The notes beneath the pieces were generated by a model that did no database searches, was not told where the DNA came from, and saw only the letters and a list, made by a program, of their open reading frames with translations. Of a stretch of 64,000 nucleotides of DNA, positions 1 through 7,269 are shown one piece after another. The position numbers and the translations under genes were made by a program. This stretch comes from Comamonadaceae bacterium (GTDB lineage Bacteria > Pseudomonadota > Gammaproteobacteria > Burkholderiales > Burkholderiaceae_C): positions 62,001 through 126,000 of the forward strand of contig CANFWI010000001.1 in NCBI GenBank assembly GCA_947450675.1. Direction: 5' to 3'. Position 1 is the stretch's first letter. Every line of letters starts with the position of its first letter.

Positions 1-955
1 CGTCACCTTCGGCCAGCACGGTGTAAATCGCGGTGATGGAGCCATACCCATGCCGACCCACACCAGCGCGCTCAATCAAGTTGGGCAGCAAGGCAAAAAC
101 CGACGGCGGATAACCCTTGGCCGTCGGCGGCTCACCAATCGCCAGGCCGATCTCACGCTGCGCATGGGCGACGCGCGTCAGGCTGTCGACCAGCATCAAA
201 ACGTCCTTGCCCTGGTCGCGAAAATACTCGGCGATCAAGTGTGTCATGTGCGCGGCTTTGAGCCGCAACACGGGTGACACATTGGCCGGTGCCGCCACCA
301 CCACAGATTTAGCCAAGCCTTCTGGGCCCAGAGATTCACTGATGAACGCTTGTACTTCACGGCCGCGTTCGCCGACCAGTCCAATCACCACGACATCGGC
401 CTTGGTGAAACGGGTCAGCATGCCTAACAACACGCTTTTGCCAACACCAGAGCCGGCGATCAGGCCAATCCGCTGGCCGCGGCCGAGCGTCAACAGCCCG
501 TTGATGGCTTTGACGCCGACGTCCAGCACGCGGTTAATCGGGCCGCGTTCCATCGGGTTGATCGGCAGGCCGTGCAGGCTCAGGCGGGTTTGGCCTTGTG
601 GTCTCGGTTTGCCGTCCAGCGGCTCACCGCGTCCATCAATCACGCGGCCTAGCAACTCAGGGCCGAGTGTGGCGTTGCCGGTGTCTGGCAGCACGCGCAC
701 CAAGGCGCCTGGGCCAATGCCAACCGGCTCGGTGAAGGGCATCAAATACAGTGTTTTGTCGCTGAAGCCGACGATCTCGGCCTCAATCCGCTGGCCCGAT
801 TGGCCCAAGACTTCACAGCAAGTACCAATCGGCGCCATGATGCCGCGCGCTTCAAGGCGCAGACCGACCAGTCGGACCAAGGTGCCCGATCGCTCTGGCC
901 TGGGGCCACGAACTTGGGCCACGCTGCGCTCAACGACTTGTGGGAAATCAGACAT
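1..955 (-). CDS. fliI: Flagellum-specific ATPase FliI (partial, C-terminal part beyond window)
   Basis: Cytoplasmic ATPase of the flagellar type III export apparatus. It forms a ring with FliH and FliJ below the export gate and releases substrates from chaperones. About 318 codons are visible and the frame stays open to the left edge, so roughly the last third of a usual 450-480 aa protein is missing. On the minus strand the protein begins MSDFPQVVERSVAQ. It carries the P-loop GSGVGKSVLL near residues 165-180, followed by the F1-ATPase-like VVVIGLVGERGREV block. The ATG at 955 overlaps the end of fliH by 8 nt, which indicates translational coupling. The P-loop and position after fliH distinguish it from ATP synthase beta. 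Confidence 0.95.
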   Translation of the reverse strand, partial: MSDFPQVVERSVAQVRGPRPERSGTLVRLVGLRLEARGIMAPIGTCCEVLGQSGQRIEAEIVGFSDKTLYLMPFTEPVGIGPGALVRVLPDTGNATLGPELLGRVIDGRGEPLDGKPRPQGQTRLSLHGLPINPMERGPINRVLDVGVKAINGLLTLGRGQRIGLIAGSGVGKSVLLGMLTRFTKADVVVIGLVGERGREVQAFISESLGPEGLAKSVVVAAPANVSPVLRLKAAHMTHLIAEYFRDQGKDVLMLVDSLTRVAHAQREIGLAIGEPPTAKGYPPSVFALLPNLIERAGVGRHGYGSITAIYTVLAEGD

Positions 956-2090
956 TGTGTGGATTGGCTGGGTCGGGGTGGCTATCGTCCAGACTCAGGT
1001 CGGGTAAGTCCAAGGCGTCTAGGCTCATGTCTTTGAGATTTGTCGGCGCAAAGTTCTCTGACGCATCCCAGGTGAACGGCTCGGACAATTCAGCGTCAAC
1101 CGCTTCAGCGGAGTCAGATGCTTCAAATGAACGCTGAGGTTCAGCCGCGGGTGCAGTCCCCGTCGACATGCGCGGCTGCGCGTCCACCACCTGCTCGCTG
1201 GCCATGCGGGCGGCCAAACGGGAAGGCTGAAAAGCCGATTGCGCCGAACTGCGGCCGGTGTCCAACAGCAAGCTGCGGGCAATGGCTTCGAGCCGATGCT
1301 CAATCAAGTCACTGACGACAGCGTCGCTGGCGCTGGCACGTACGCTGCCGGGCATCAACGCGTCATTGGCTCGTAACTGCCAAGGCCGTTCAGCTTTCAC
1401 CGTTTTGGGTTTGTCGCCGTCGGCCGTCGGTGCACCGCTGGGCTCATCCCCATGCGGTTGCAACACGGCCAGATCGGCGGGGCTCAGTTCTACCGTGATC
1501 GGGGCTGAACGCTGCGGCGCCAGCTCATCGACGCTGCGCCGTATCAGCCGTTCAATGGCTTGCGGAGAGAGTGTTAATTCAGCCAGCACCAATTGCTCCG
1601 CCAAATGCAAAGCCAGCCGCTTTAAAGGCTCAAACAAGGCTTCGGGTGAGCTGATCAGCCTGCGCACAGACAGGTCCAGCTCGCGCAAGAGGTTCTGGCT
1701 GTTCGACTGCCTCGATGTTTGATCGAGCAGCCATTCTTCACGCACTTGCCTATGGCCTTCAGCCAAACCTTCTGCATAGGCTGTTTGGCGAACAGTCTCA
1801 AGGGCCGCTTCAGTCAGCGCCAAGGTGGCCGCGGCGGAGTCTGGCTCAGGCACGATGGATTCATCCGGCAAGGCGGCTTCCGTTGGGCTTGCCTCAGCGC
1901 CATCAGCGTCTTCTTCACCCGGTGGCGACCAGGTCTTGATCGGCTGTAATCCGAAGGATTGCAGCGGTCGGTCTGACCAAGCCTTGCGCACAAAGCCGCC
2001 GTGTCCGGCGGACGGATGGAGTAAATCCAGAGGCTGCCAGACCCGCGCGGTGCGAGGACCCGGCTCGCCCAAGCCGGGATGATCAGACAA
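948..2090 (-). CDS. fliH: Flagellar assembly protein FliH
   Basis: FliH is the peripheral stalk-like partner of FliI and tethers the ATPase to the C ring. The protein is 380 aa, longer than the usual 220-250. A Pro/Glu-rich N-terminal region of about 100 residues precedes the conserved Ala/Glu helical part (TAYAEGLAEGHRQ, residues about 100-200, with the family's regularly spaced Gly-x3-Gly-like signature). An acidic, low-complexity tail of about 100 residues follows the core. The start overlaps the fliG stop by 8 nt and the stop overlaps fliI, so the three are coupled. The name rests on position between fliG and fliI plus the helical core; the extended tail is unusual. Confidence 0.9.
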   Translation of the reverse strand: MSDHPGLGEPGPRTARVWQPLDLLHPSAGHGGFVRKAWSDRPLQSFGLQPIKTWSPPGEEDADGAEASPTEAALPDESIVPEPDSAAATLALTEAALETVRQTAYAEGLAEGHRQVREEWLLDQTSRQSNSQNLLRELDLSVRRLISSPEALFEPLKRLALHLAEQLVLAELTLSPQAIERLIRRSVDELAPQRSAPITVELSPADLAVLQPHGDEPSGAPTADGDKPKTVKAERPWQLRANDALMPGSVRASASDAVVSDLIEHRLEAIARSLLLDTGRSSAQSAFQPSRLAARMASEQVVDAQPRMSTGTAPAAEPQRSFEASDSAEAVDAELSEPFTWDASENFAPTNLKDMSLDALDLPDLSLDDSHPDPANPHNV

Positions 2091-3144
2091 AGTCGTCTCC
2101 TCCGCCTAGCACCAGGTCGCCCGCATCAGACAGTTTGCGGGCAATCCGCATGATGGTTTTCTGTGCGTCCTCAACATCGGCCAGCCGCAAGGGGCCCTTG
2201 GCCTCCATGTCGTCGCGGAACATACCGCGCGCTCGTTCAGACATGTTGCCAAAGAACTTTTCTTTGACAACGTCGCTGGCGCCTTTCAGTCCGATCATCA
2301 ACAAGTCAGGCTCAACATTGCGCATCAGCACTTGAATACCGCGGTTGTCCACGCCCGTCAGGTTCTCGAAGGTGAACATGTTGTCCTGGATTTTCTGCAT
2401 CAGCTCGGGGTCAAGCTCAGACAGTCCGCCCATGACCGAGGCTTCGAGCTCGGTCTTGGTGAAGTTCATGATCTTGGCCGCAGCTTTCAGGCCGCCAAAG
2501 CTCGACGACTTGGCCGACGAGTTGTTGGAGAACTGTTTCTTCATGATGGCTTCCAGCTCTTCCATCGCGGAAGGCTGCACCGTCTCTAGGTTGGCGACGC
2601 GCTGAATGATCTCTGCACGCGTCTCCGACGGCAAGAAATTCAGCACGTCCGCCGCCACCGAATGTTCCAACACCGACAAAATAATGGCGGTGACCTGCGG
2701 GTGTTCGCCGCGGATCATTTCGGCAATCGAACGGGCGTCCATCCAGCTCAGAATGTCCAGTCCTTTGCTGCCCTGACCCGGCATGATACGGCCCAGCACA
2801 GAGGCCGCCTTGTCGTCACCCAGCGCGCGCTTGAAGACTTTTTCGACATAGTCCGTCGTGCCCAGACCCAGATTGGTTTGCTTTTTAATCGTCGCCACGA
2901 ATTCGTCGAGCACGGCGTTGACAGCCTCTTGCGACAGGTCGGCCACCGACACCATCGCGCCACCCAGCGCCTGGACTTCCTTGGGATTCAAAAACCGAAT
3001 GATCTCGGCGGCTTGTTGCTCACCGAGCAACAGCATCAGCACCGCGGCACGTTGCACCCCGGTCATCTGAGCGAGTTCGCGCTCCAGAGCTTCGTTGGCC
3101 GCAATTTCCGCGTCGGTCAGGACCAATAATTCCTTTTCAGCCAT
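2083..3144 (-). CDS. fliG: Flagellar motor switch protein FliG
   Basis: C-ring protein at the cytoplasmic face of the MS ring. Its C-terminal domain meets the stator and determines torque and rotation direction. The 353 aa protein has the normal family length. The N-terminal domain contains LTGVQRAAVLMLLLGEQ-type sequence (MTGVQRAAVLMLLLGEQ) and NPKEVQALGGAM. The middle domain has the diagnostic EHPQ motif in GEHPQVTAIILS near residues 145-156. A FliG C-terminal domain with a charged helix (VKEKFFGNMSERA) follows. A strong ribosome site (AGGAG) precedes the ATG. It lies 18 nt after fliF and overlaps fliH. Confidence 0.97.
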   Translation of the reverse strand: MAEKELLVLTDAEIAANEALERELAQMTGVQRAAVLMLLLGEQQAAEIIRFLNPKEVQALGGAMVSVADLSQEAVNAVLDEFVATIKKQTNLGLGTTDYVEKVFKRALGDDKAASVLGRIMPGQGSKGLDILSWMDARSIAEMIRGEHPQVTAIILSVLEHSVAADVLNFLPSETRAEIIQRVANLETVQPSAMEELEAIMKKQFSNNSSAKSSSFGGLKAAAKIMNFTKTELEASVMGGLSELDPELMQKIQDNMFTFENLTGVDNRGIQVLMRNVEPDLLMIGLKGASDVVKEKFFGNMSERARGMFRDDMEAKGPLRLADVEDAQKTIMRIARKLSDAGDLVLGGGDDFV

Positions 3145-3162
3145 AGCGTTCTCCTGTCAGCC

Positions 3163-5031
3163 TCAGCCGACCTTGATCATGTTTTTCAGCACGCTGGCAA
3201 CGCGGGCGGAATCTTCGGCCACGATCATGCGCACCAAGGCCACCTTGTCGTCGTAAGAGTTGGCGGTGTCGAGCATTTCCAGGGAGATATTCGATTTCTT
3301 TGGCTTCAGCTTAGCTTTGAGTTGCTCCAGCGTTTCGCCCTCGCCCAACTGAATGGCGTTCATGTCAGCGGCACTCAACTCGCCATCCGGCAACGGCTTG
3401 GTTTGTTCAATCAGCAACATGGCGGCAGCATCGGCAGCAGCCTGCTCTCGACCCAACAAGTGCATCACGGCCGGGCGAACCACCAGCAGCAAGAAGGTCA
3501 CAAACACCAGCCCGATCACACCGCTCTTGATCTGGTTCATCAGGACCTCGTCCTTGTACCAAACCACGCTGGTGTCGTACACGGGCTCGGCTTCAAAGCG
3601 TGCCGGAATCACGGTCACCACGTCACCACGGGCTTCGTTGAAGCCGACCACGCTGCGCACCAAGCTTTGCATACGCTCCATCTCTTCAGGTGTGTAGGGG
3701 TTGGCTTTGGCTTCAGGCGTTTCGCCTTTGTCGTTCTTGGGCTGCGGCGTCGGCTGGCGCTCGTTGATCACCACCGCCACACTCAGCCGCTCGACGGTTC
3801 CGGTGGCGCTGGTGACATGGCGAACGGAGCGGTCGAGTTCGTAGTTGCGGGTGGTGCGGTTGGTCAAGGTGGCGCGGTCATCCGCCGTCGGGGGCTTGAC
3901 TGCCGCAACGTTGGGCGTGGCGGTCGGTGCTGCTGGCGGGGTGTTCGACAACGCACCCGGAACGCCCCCCGCGTCCTTGAGTGTGTTGCGGTCTTCGCTG
4001 AGCACTTCGGAGCGGGTTTTAGAACCTTTTTCACGCGGGTCAAAATCTTCGGTGGTCACTTCCGTCTGGCTGAAATCGAGCGACAAATTGACCTGCGAGC
4101 GCACGTTGGTTTCGCCCGCAATTGGCATCAGAATTTGGTTCACCCGTTGGCGATAAACCTCTTCCATTTTTTGCTTGTGTTGGGTTTGCGCGGCCGTCAA
4201 GCCCAGCGCCGAATCGGTCGACGAATCGGTGATGAGCTTGCCCAAGTTGTCGACCACGGTGACGTTGTCTGGCGTCAGCAATGGCACGCTAGAGGCGACC
4301 AAATGCACCACCGCCTGCACCTGCGAAGGCGTCATCATGCGGCCGGGTTGCGGTGTCACCACCACCGATGCTTTGGGCGGCGTGCGGTCGCGCACAAAGG
4401 CTGATTGCTTGGCCAAGGCCAAGTGAACCCGTGCCGACGCAATCGAATCAATCTGCAAGATGCTGCGCACCAGTTCCTGTTCAATCGCGGCGGTGTAGCG
4501 CACCTGCTCCATGAACTGACTGGTGGTCATGGAGGACTGGTCCTTCAAGGCATCCAGACCGCTCTGACCGGTTTTTGGCAAGCCTTTGGAGGCCAGAAAA
4601 ATACGCGCCTCGTGGTAACGCTTAGACGGCACTGTAATCTGCCCGTTGGCGGTGTCCAGAATGGGATTGAAGGCGGCTGTTTTGAGCGCGTCGAAAGCCA
4701 GTTGTTGATCCGCCTCCGTCATGCCCGCCACGATAGGCCGGTAAGTCGGCGCATTGACCGCGGTGTAGACGGCGACAAACAGCAGCAACACGATGGCCAG
4801 CACCATGAAAGGCAACGCCTTTTTGATGCTGGGGTGCATCATGGTCTGGTTGATGATGGCGAAGGGGCCAGAGCCGGTGGTGACCATGGCGCCGCCACCG
4901 CCTGCGCTGGGGTTGGCAGCGTCAGCGGGGTTGGCGCGCAAGCCGCCGCCGCTGGCGAGTGCCGGCATCGTTCCCGATGCTGAGCCCGCGCCAAAGGCGT
5001 TCGGGGACAGCGTAGTTGTACTGGTGGCCAT
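3163..5031 (-). CDS. fliF: Flagellar MS-ring protein FliF
   Basis: FliF builds the inner-membrane MS ring on which the C ring and export gate assemble. The 622 aa protein has an Ala/Gly-rich N-terminal tail of about 60 residues. A first membrane helix (FMVLAIVLLLFVAVYTAV, about residues 75-93) is followed by the YscJ/FliF secretin-like periplasmic domain. A long low-complexity Pro/Ala loop comes next, then a second membrane helix (GVIGLVFVTFLLLVVRPAVM, about 500-520). The C-terminal cytoplasmic tail for FliG binding ends SVLKNMIKVG. It lies 23 nt downstream of fliE in the same operon. Confidence 0.97.
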   Translation of the reverse strand: MATSTTTLSPNAFGAGSASGTMPALASGGGLRANPADAANPSAGGGGAMVTTGSGPFAIINQTMMHPSIKKALPFMVLAIVLLLFVAVYTAVNAPTYRPIVAGMTEADQQLAFDALKTAAFNPILDTANGQITVPSKRYHEARIFLASKGLPKTGQSGLDALKDQSSMTTSQFMEQVRYTAAIEQELVRSILQIDSIASARVHLALAKQSAFVRDRTPPKASVVVTPQPGRMMTPSQVQAVVHLVASSVPLLTPDNVTVVDNLGKLITDSSTDSALGLTAAQTQHKQKMEEVYRQRVNQILMPIAGETNVRSQVNLSLDFSQTEVTTEDFDPREKGSKTRSEVLSEDRNTLKDAGGVPGALSNTPPAAPTATPNVAAVKPPTADDRATLTNRTTRNYELDRSVRHVTSATGTVERLSVAVVINERQPTPQPKNDKGETPEAKANPYTPEEMERMQSLVRSVVGFNEARGDVVTVIPARFEAEPVYDTSVVWYKDEVLMNQIKSGVIGLVFVTFLLLVVRPAVMHLLGREQAAADAAAMLLIEQTKPLPDGELSAADMNAIQLGEGETLEQLKAKLKPKKSNISLEMLDTANSYDDKVALVRMIVAEDSARVASVLKNMIKVG

Positions 5032-5054
5032 GGTCAGGGTCTTTCAGGCAGGTC

Positions 5055-5390
5055 TCAAACCGGCATGTTCATGATGTCTTCATAGGCCTTCAGCACTTTG
5101 TTGCGAACCTGCAAGGTCGCCTCAAAAGAAAGCGAAGACTTCTGCATCCCCAGCACCACGTCGGTCAGCGGGATGTCATCGCCGCGCTCGTAGGCCTCAG
5201 TCATCGCCTGCGACTTTTGCTGCGTCGCATTGACCTGGTTGAACATCTGCTTGACGGCGTCTGAAAAGCCGGTTTTTTCGGGCGCATCAGTGCTGAGGCC
5301 CTGGATGTTGCCGGCAGCTTGACTCGAGTGCGTGCGCAGTGTTTGCAACATGGCTTGAATGTTGGCGCTGGAAGTAGCTTTTTCGATCAT
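5055..5390 (-). CDS. fliE: Flagellar hook-basal body protein FliE
   Basis: FliE is the small adapter that joins the MS ring and export gate to the proximal rod, and an early export substrate. The 111 aa length is typical. The conserved C-terminal half contains SLSFEATLQVRNKVLKAYED and the final IMNMPV, both hallmarks of the family. The ATG at 5390 lies 28 nt after the activator gene, so fliE is probably cotranscribed from the sigma54 promoter at 6953-6968. No separate promoter fits in the short gap. Confidence 0.96.
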   Translation of the reverse strand: MIEKATSSANIQAMLQTLRTHSSQAAGNIQGLSTDAPEKTGFSDAVKQMFNQVNATQQKSQAMTEAYERGDDIPLTDVVLGMQKSSLSFEATLQVRNKVLKAYEDIMNMPV

Positions 5391-5418
5391 TGGGTGTTCC
5401 CTTGCTCTGTCTGTGGTG

Positions 5419-6915
5419 TCAGTCGGCCGTGCTCGTGAGCGCTTGCCCCTTGAGTTTGGCCAGCTTGTAGCGCAGCGTGCGCGGGCTGATACCCAACTTG
5501 CGGGCAGCCTCCATGCGGCTGAACGTGGTCTGGATGGCAGCCATGATCAGCTGGTGTTCGTTTGACTTGACGGCGTCTTGCAAACTCGCGCCATCTGCAG
5601 CGGGTGTTGTCGCCAACATCGCTTCGGCATTCCAGACCGTGTCTGACTTTAAGAATGCAGGCACCGGTGCTGAATAAAAAACCTCCGCACTTTGCAGCGC
5701 GGACGCCACCGGGGCCGGATTCATCACGGGCTGCATCAGCGCTTGCATGGGTGATGGCAAGGCATCGTCAAACATCAGGTGCGCTGGCGTGATCACGTCA
5801 TCTGTGCACAGCACCAAAGCGCGCAACACCACGTTTTCGAGTTCACGGACATTGCCCGGCCAGCCATAGGCTTGCAAGCAGGCTTGGGCTTGCGTGCTGA
5901 TGCTCAGACCGCGGTTGCTGTTGACATGACGGGCCAGAAGACGCGCGACCAGCGGCAAAATATCGCCGGGGCGTTCGCGCAAAGGTGGCACGCGCAGTTT
6001 GAAGGTGCTGATCCGAAAGTACAGGTCTTCACGGAACTCACGCGCGGCAATGGCGACGCGCAAATCTTTGTTGGTCGCCACGACCAAGCGCACATCGAGG
6101 TCAATCGGACGCTCGCCACCCAATCGCACGACTTGTCGCTCTTGCAAAATGCGCAACAACTTGGCCTGCAGGTGAATCGGCATCTCGCCAATTTCATCCA
6201 AGAAAAGCGTGCCGCCCTGGGCCTGCTCAAAGACGCCGTGATGCTCTTTGTGAGCGCCAGTGAAAGCCCCCTTTTCATGGCCAAACAACATGTCTTCAAT
6301 CAAGTGCTCTGGCAAGGCCGCGCAGTTCAGTGCAACAAAGGGGCCACGGGCTCGCGCTGAGGACTCATGCAGCACCCGAGCCAGCACTTCTTTACCGGCG
6401 CCGGTCGGGCCTTCAATCAAGGCCGTCACATTGGCCATGGCCACACGTTGAGCCAATGCAAACAAATGCTGGCTGACCGGGTCAACGTAGACCACGCTGC
6501 GGGGGGCCCGCGCGACTTTGGGCGCAGTCCGTGCCATCGGCTGTGTAGCATCACGCAGTGCCAACACGCTCTGCCAAGCCTCGGCAGACCAATCATCCGC
6601 AGGCAACACATGCAGTGCGCCTTGGCGCATGGCCGCCACCACCAACTCCAGGTGCCGCCGATCGACTCTGCAGACAATTGGCAACTCATAGCCAAGCGTC
6701 ACGGTCAAAGCCTGCAACTCTTGTAGCAACTCGATGCTGTCACCCAGACGAATCACCAACAGGTCTGCACCGGCCAGTTTCGCTTGGAGTTCTTCCAGCG
6801 TAGAAACGGCATGAACCGTCAGACCGCCAGCGGCCAATTGCGCCTGCACGGCATCCGCCAGTGGCTGGAACGGGTCCAGCCACAGGGCTTGTTGCGCGAT
6901 CAAGGTAGGGCTCAT
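5419..6915 (-). CDS. Sigma54-dependent flagellar activator, FlrC/FleR-like with degenerate receiver
   Basis: Enhancer-binding protein that opens sigma54 promoters, probably of rod, hook and flagellin genes. The 498 aa protein has a receiver-like N-terminal domain (about 1-120), an AAA+ domain with Walker A GPTGAGKE (169-176), the sigma54-contacting GAFTGA (216-221) and Walker B TLFLDE (236-241), and a C-terminal Fis-type helix-turn-helix (RMEAARKLGISPRTLRYKL). The receiver has IRLGDS where a phosphoacceptor Asp would be expected, so phosphorylation is doubtful. No histidine kinase is adjacent. An upstream in-frame start at 6969 is rejected because the sigma54 promoter at 6953-6968 would fall inside the coding sequence. 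The ATG at 6915 has GAGG upstream. The FlrC role is inferred from its operon with fliEFGHI. Confidence 0.88.
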   Translation of the reverse strand: MSPTLIAQQALWLDPFQPLADAVQAQLAAGGLTVHAVSTLEELQAKLAGADLLVIRLGDSIELLQELQALTVTLGYELPIVCRVDRRHLELVVAAMRQGALHVLPADDWSAEAWQSVLALRDATQPMARTAPKVARAPRSVVYVDPVSQHLFALAQRVAMANVTALIEGPTGAGKEVLARVLHESSARARGPFVALNCAALPEHLIEDMLFGHEKGAFTGAHKEHHGVFEQAQGGTLFLDEIGEMPIHLQAKLLRILQERQVVRLGGERPIDLDVRLVVATNKDLRVAIAAREFREDLYFRISTFKLRVPPLRERPGDILPLVARLLARHVNSNRGLSISTQAQACLQAYGWPGNVRELENVVLRALVLCTDDVITPAHLMFDDALPSPMQALMQPVMNPAPVASALQSAEVFYSAPVPAFLKSDTVWNAEAMLATTPAADGASLQDAVKSNEHQLIMAAIQTTFSRMEAARKLGISPRTLRYKLAKLKGQALTSTAD

Positions 6916-6952
6916 TGCGGTCTTTGCCTCAAAACAGAATATGTGACTGTTT

Positions 6953-6968
6953 AGCAAAGCCCGTGCCA
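6953..6968 (-). promoter_or_regulatory. Sigma54 promoter of the activator-fliEFGHI operon
   Basis: The minus strand reads TGGCACG-GGCT-TTGCT, an exact match to the -24/-12 consensus TGGCACG-N4-TTGCW. It lies about 38 nt upstream of the ATG at 6915 with no intervening gene. Transcription should start about 12 nt after the GC element. No GCGGCAA box is seen upstream, so a different activator (the FleQ-like protein at 61470) may act here. Confidence 0.85.
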
Positions 6969-7047
6969 CCCATTATTGAAAACTAAAGTGCTCAATAAAA
7001 CAGGGGTTTCGCAAGCATTGAAGGGGCCAGCGACGTAATCCCGACAG

Positions 7048-7269
7048 TTACAAGGCCGGTTTCACAAGGACTGTCGGTTTGGCCGCAAAGCCTTCGCAAG
7101 GTTTTCCGTCAATTCGCATCACTTCCATAGCCGGTATGAAACGAGACTTGAAACCGATCAAGCGACACAGGTAAGGCAGCTTCGGGTCCCAGCTGACCGC
7201 GAAGTGCTGGCATTTCCAGCAGTCAGGGCGATCTTTGACCGCAGGTTTGTTGCCATTCAAGAGGCTCAC
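7048..7269 (-). CDS. Small conserved Cys-containing protein coupled to flagellin
   Basis: A 73 aa protein of unknown function. It contains CWKC near residues 17-20, then LCRLIGFKSRF and GKPCEGF, giving four cysteines that could bind a metal. The pattern is reminiscent of a small conserved proteobacterial family, but no function can be assigned from sequence. The start is GTG at 7269, overlapping the fliC1 stop as GTGA, so translation is likely coupled to the flagellin. It has no signal peptide or membrane segment and should be cytoplasmic. It is the last gene of the fliC1 transcript before the activator operon. Confidence 0.75.
   Translation of the reverse strand: MSLLNGNKPAVKDRPDCWKCQHFAVSWDPKLPYLCRLIGFKSRFIPAMEVMRIDGKPCEGFAAKPTVLVKPAL

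Noticed and set aside
3322-4404. Long plus-strand open frame opposite fliF
   Set aside because: It is His/Arg-rich antisense shadow of a well-supported fliF frame, with no ribosome site or family match.
6916-6969. Start of the activator gene at 6969
   Set aside because: The extra 18 residues would contain the near-perfect sigma54 promoter; ATG 6915 follows a GAGG site.
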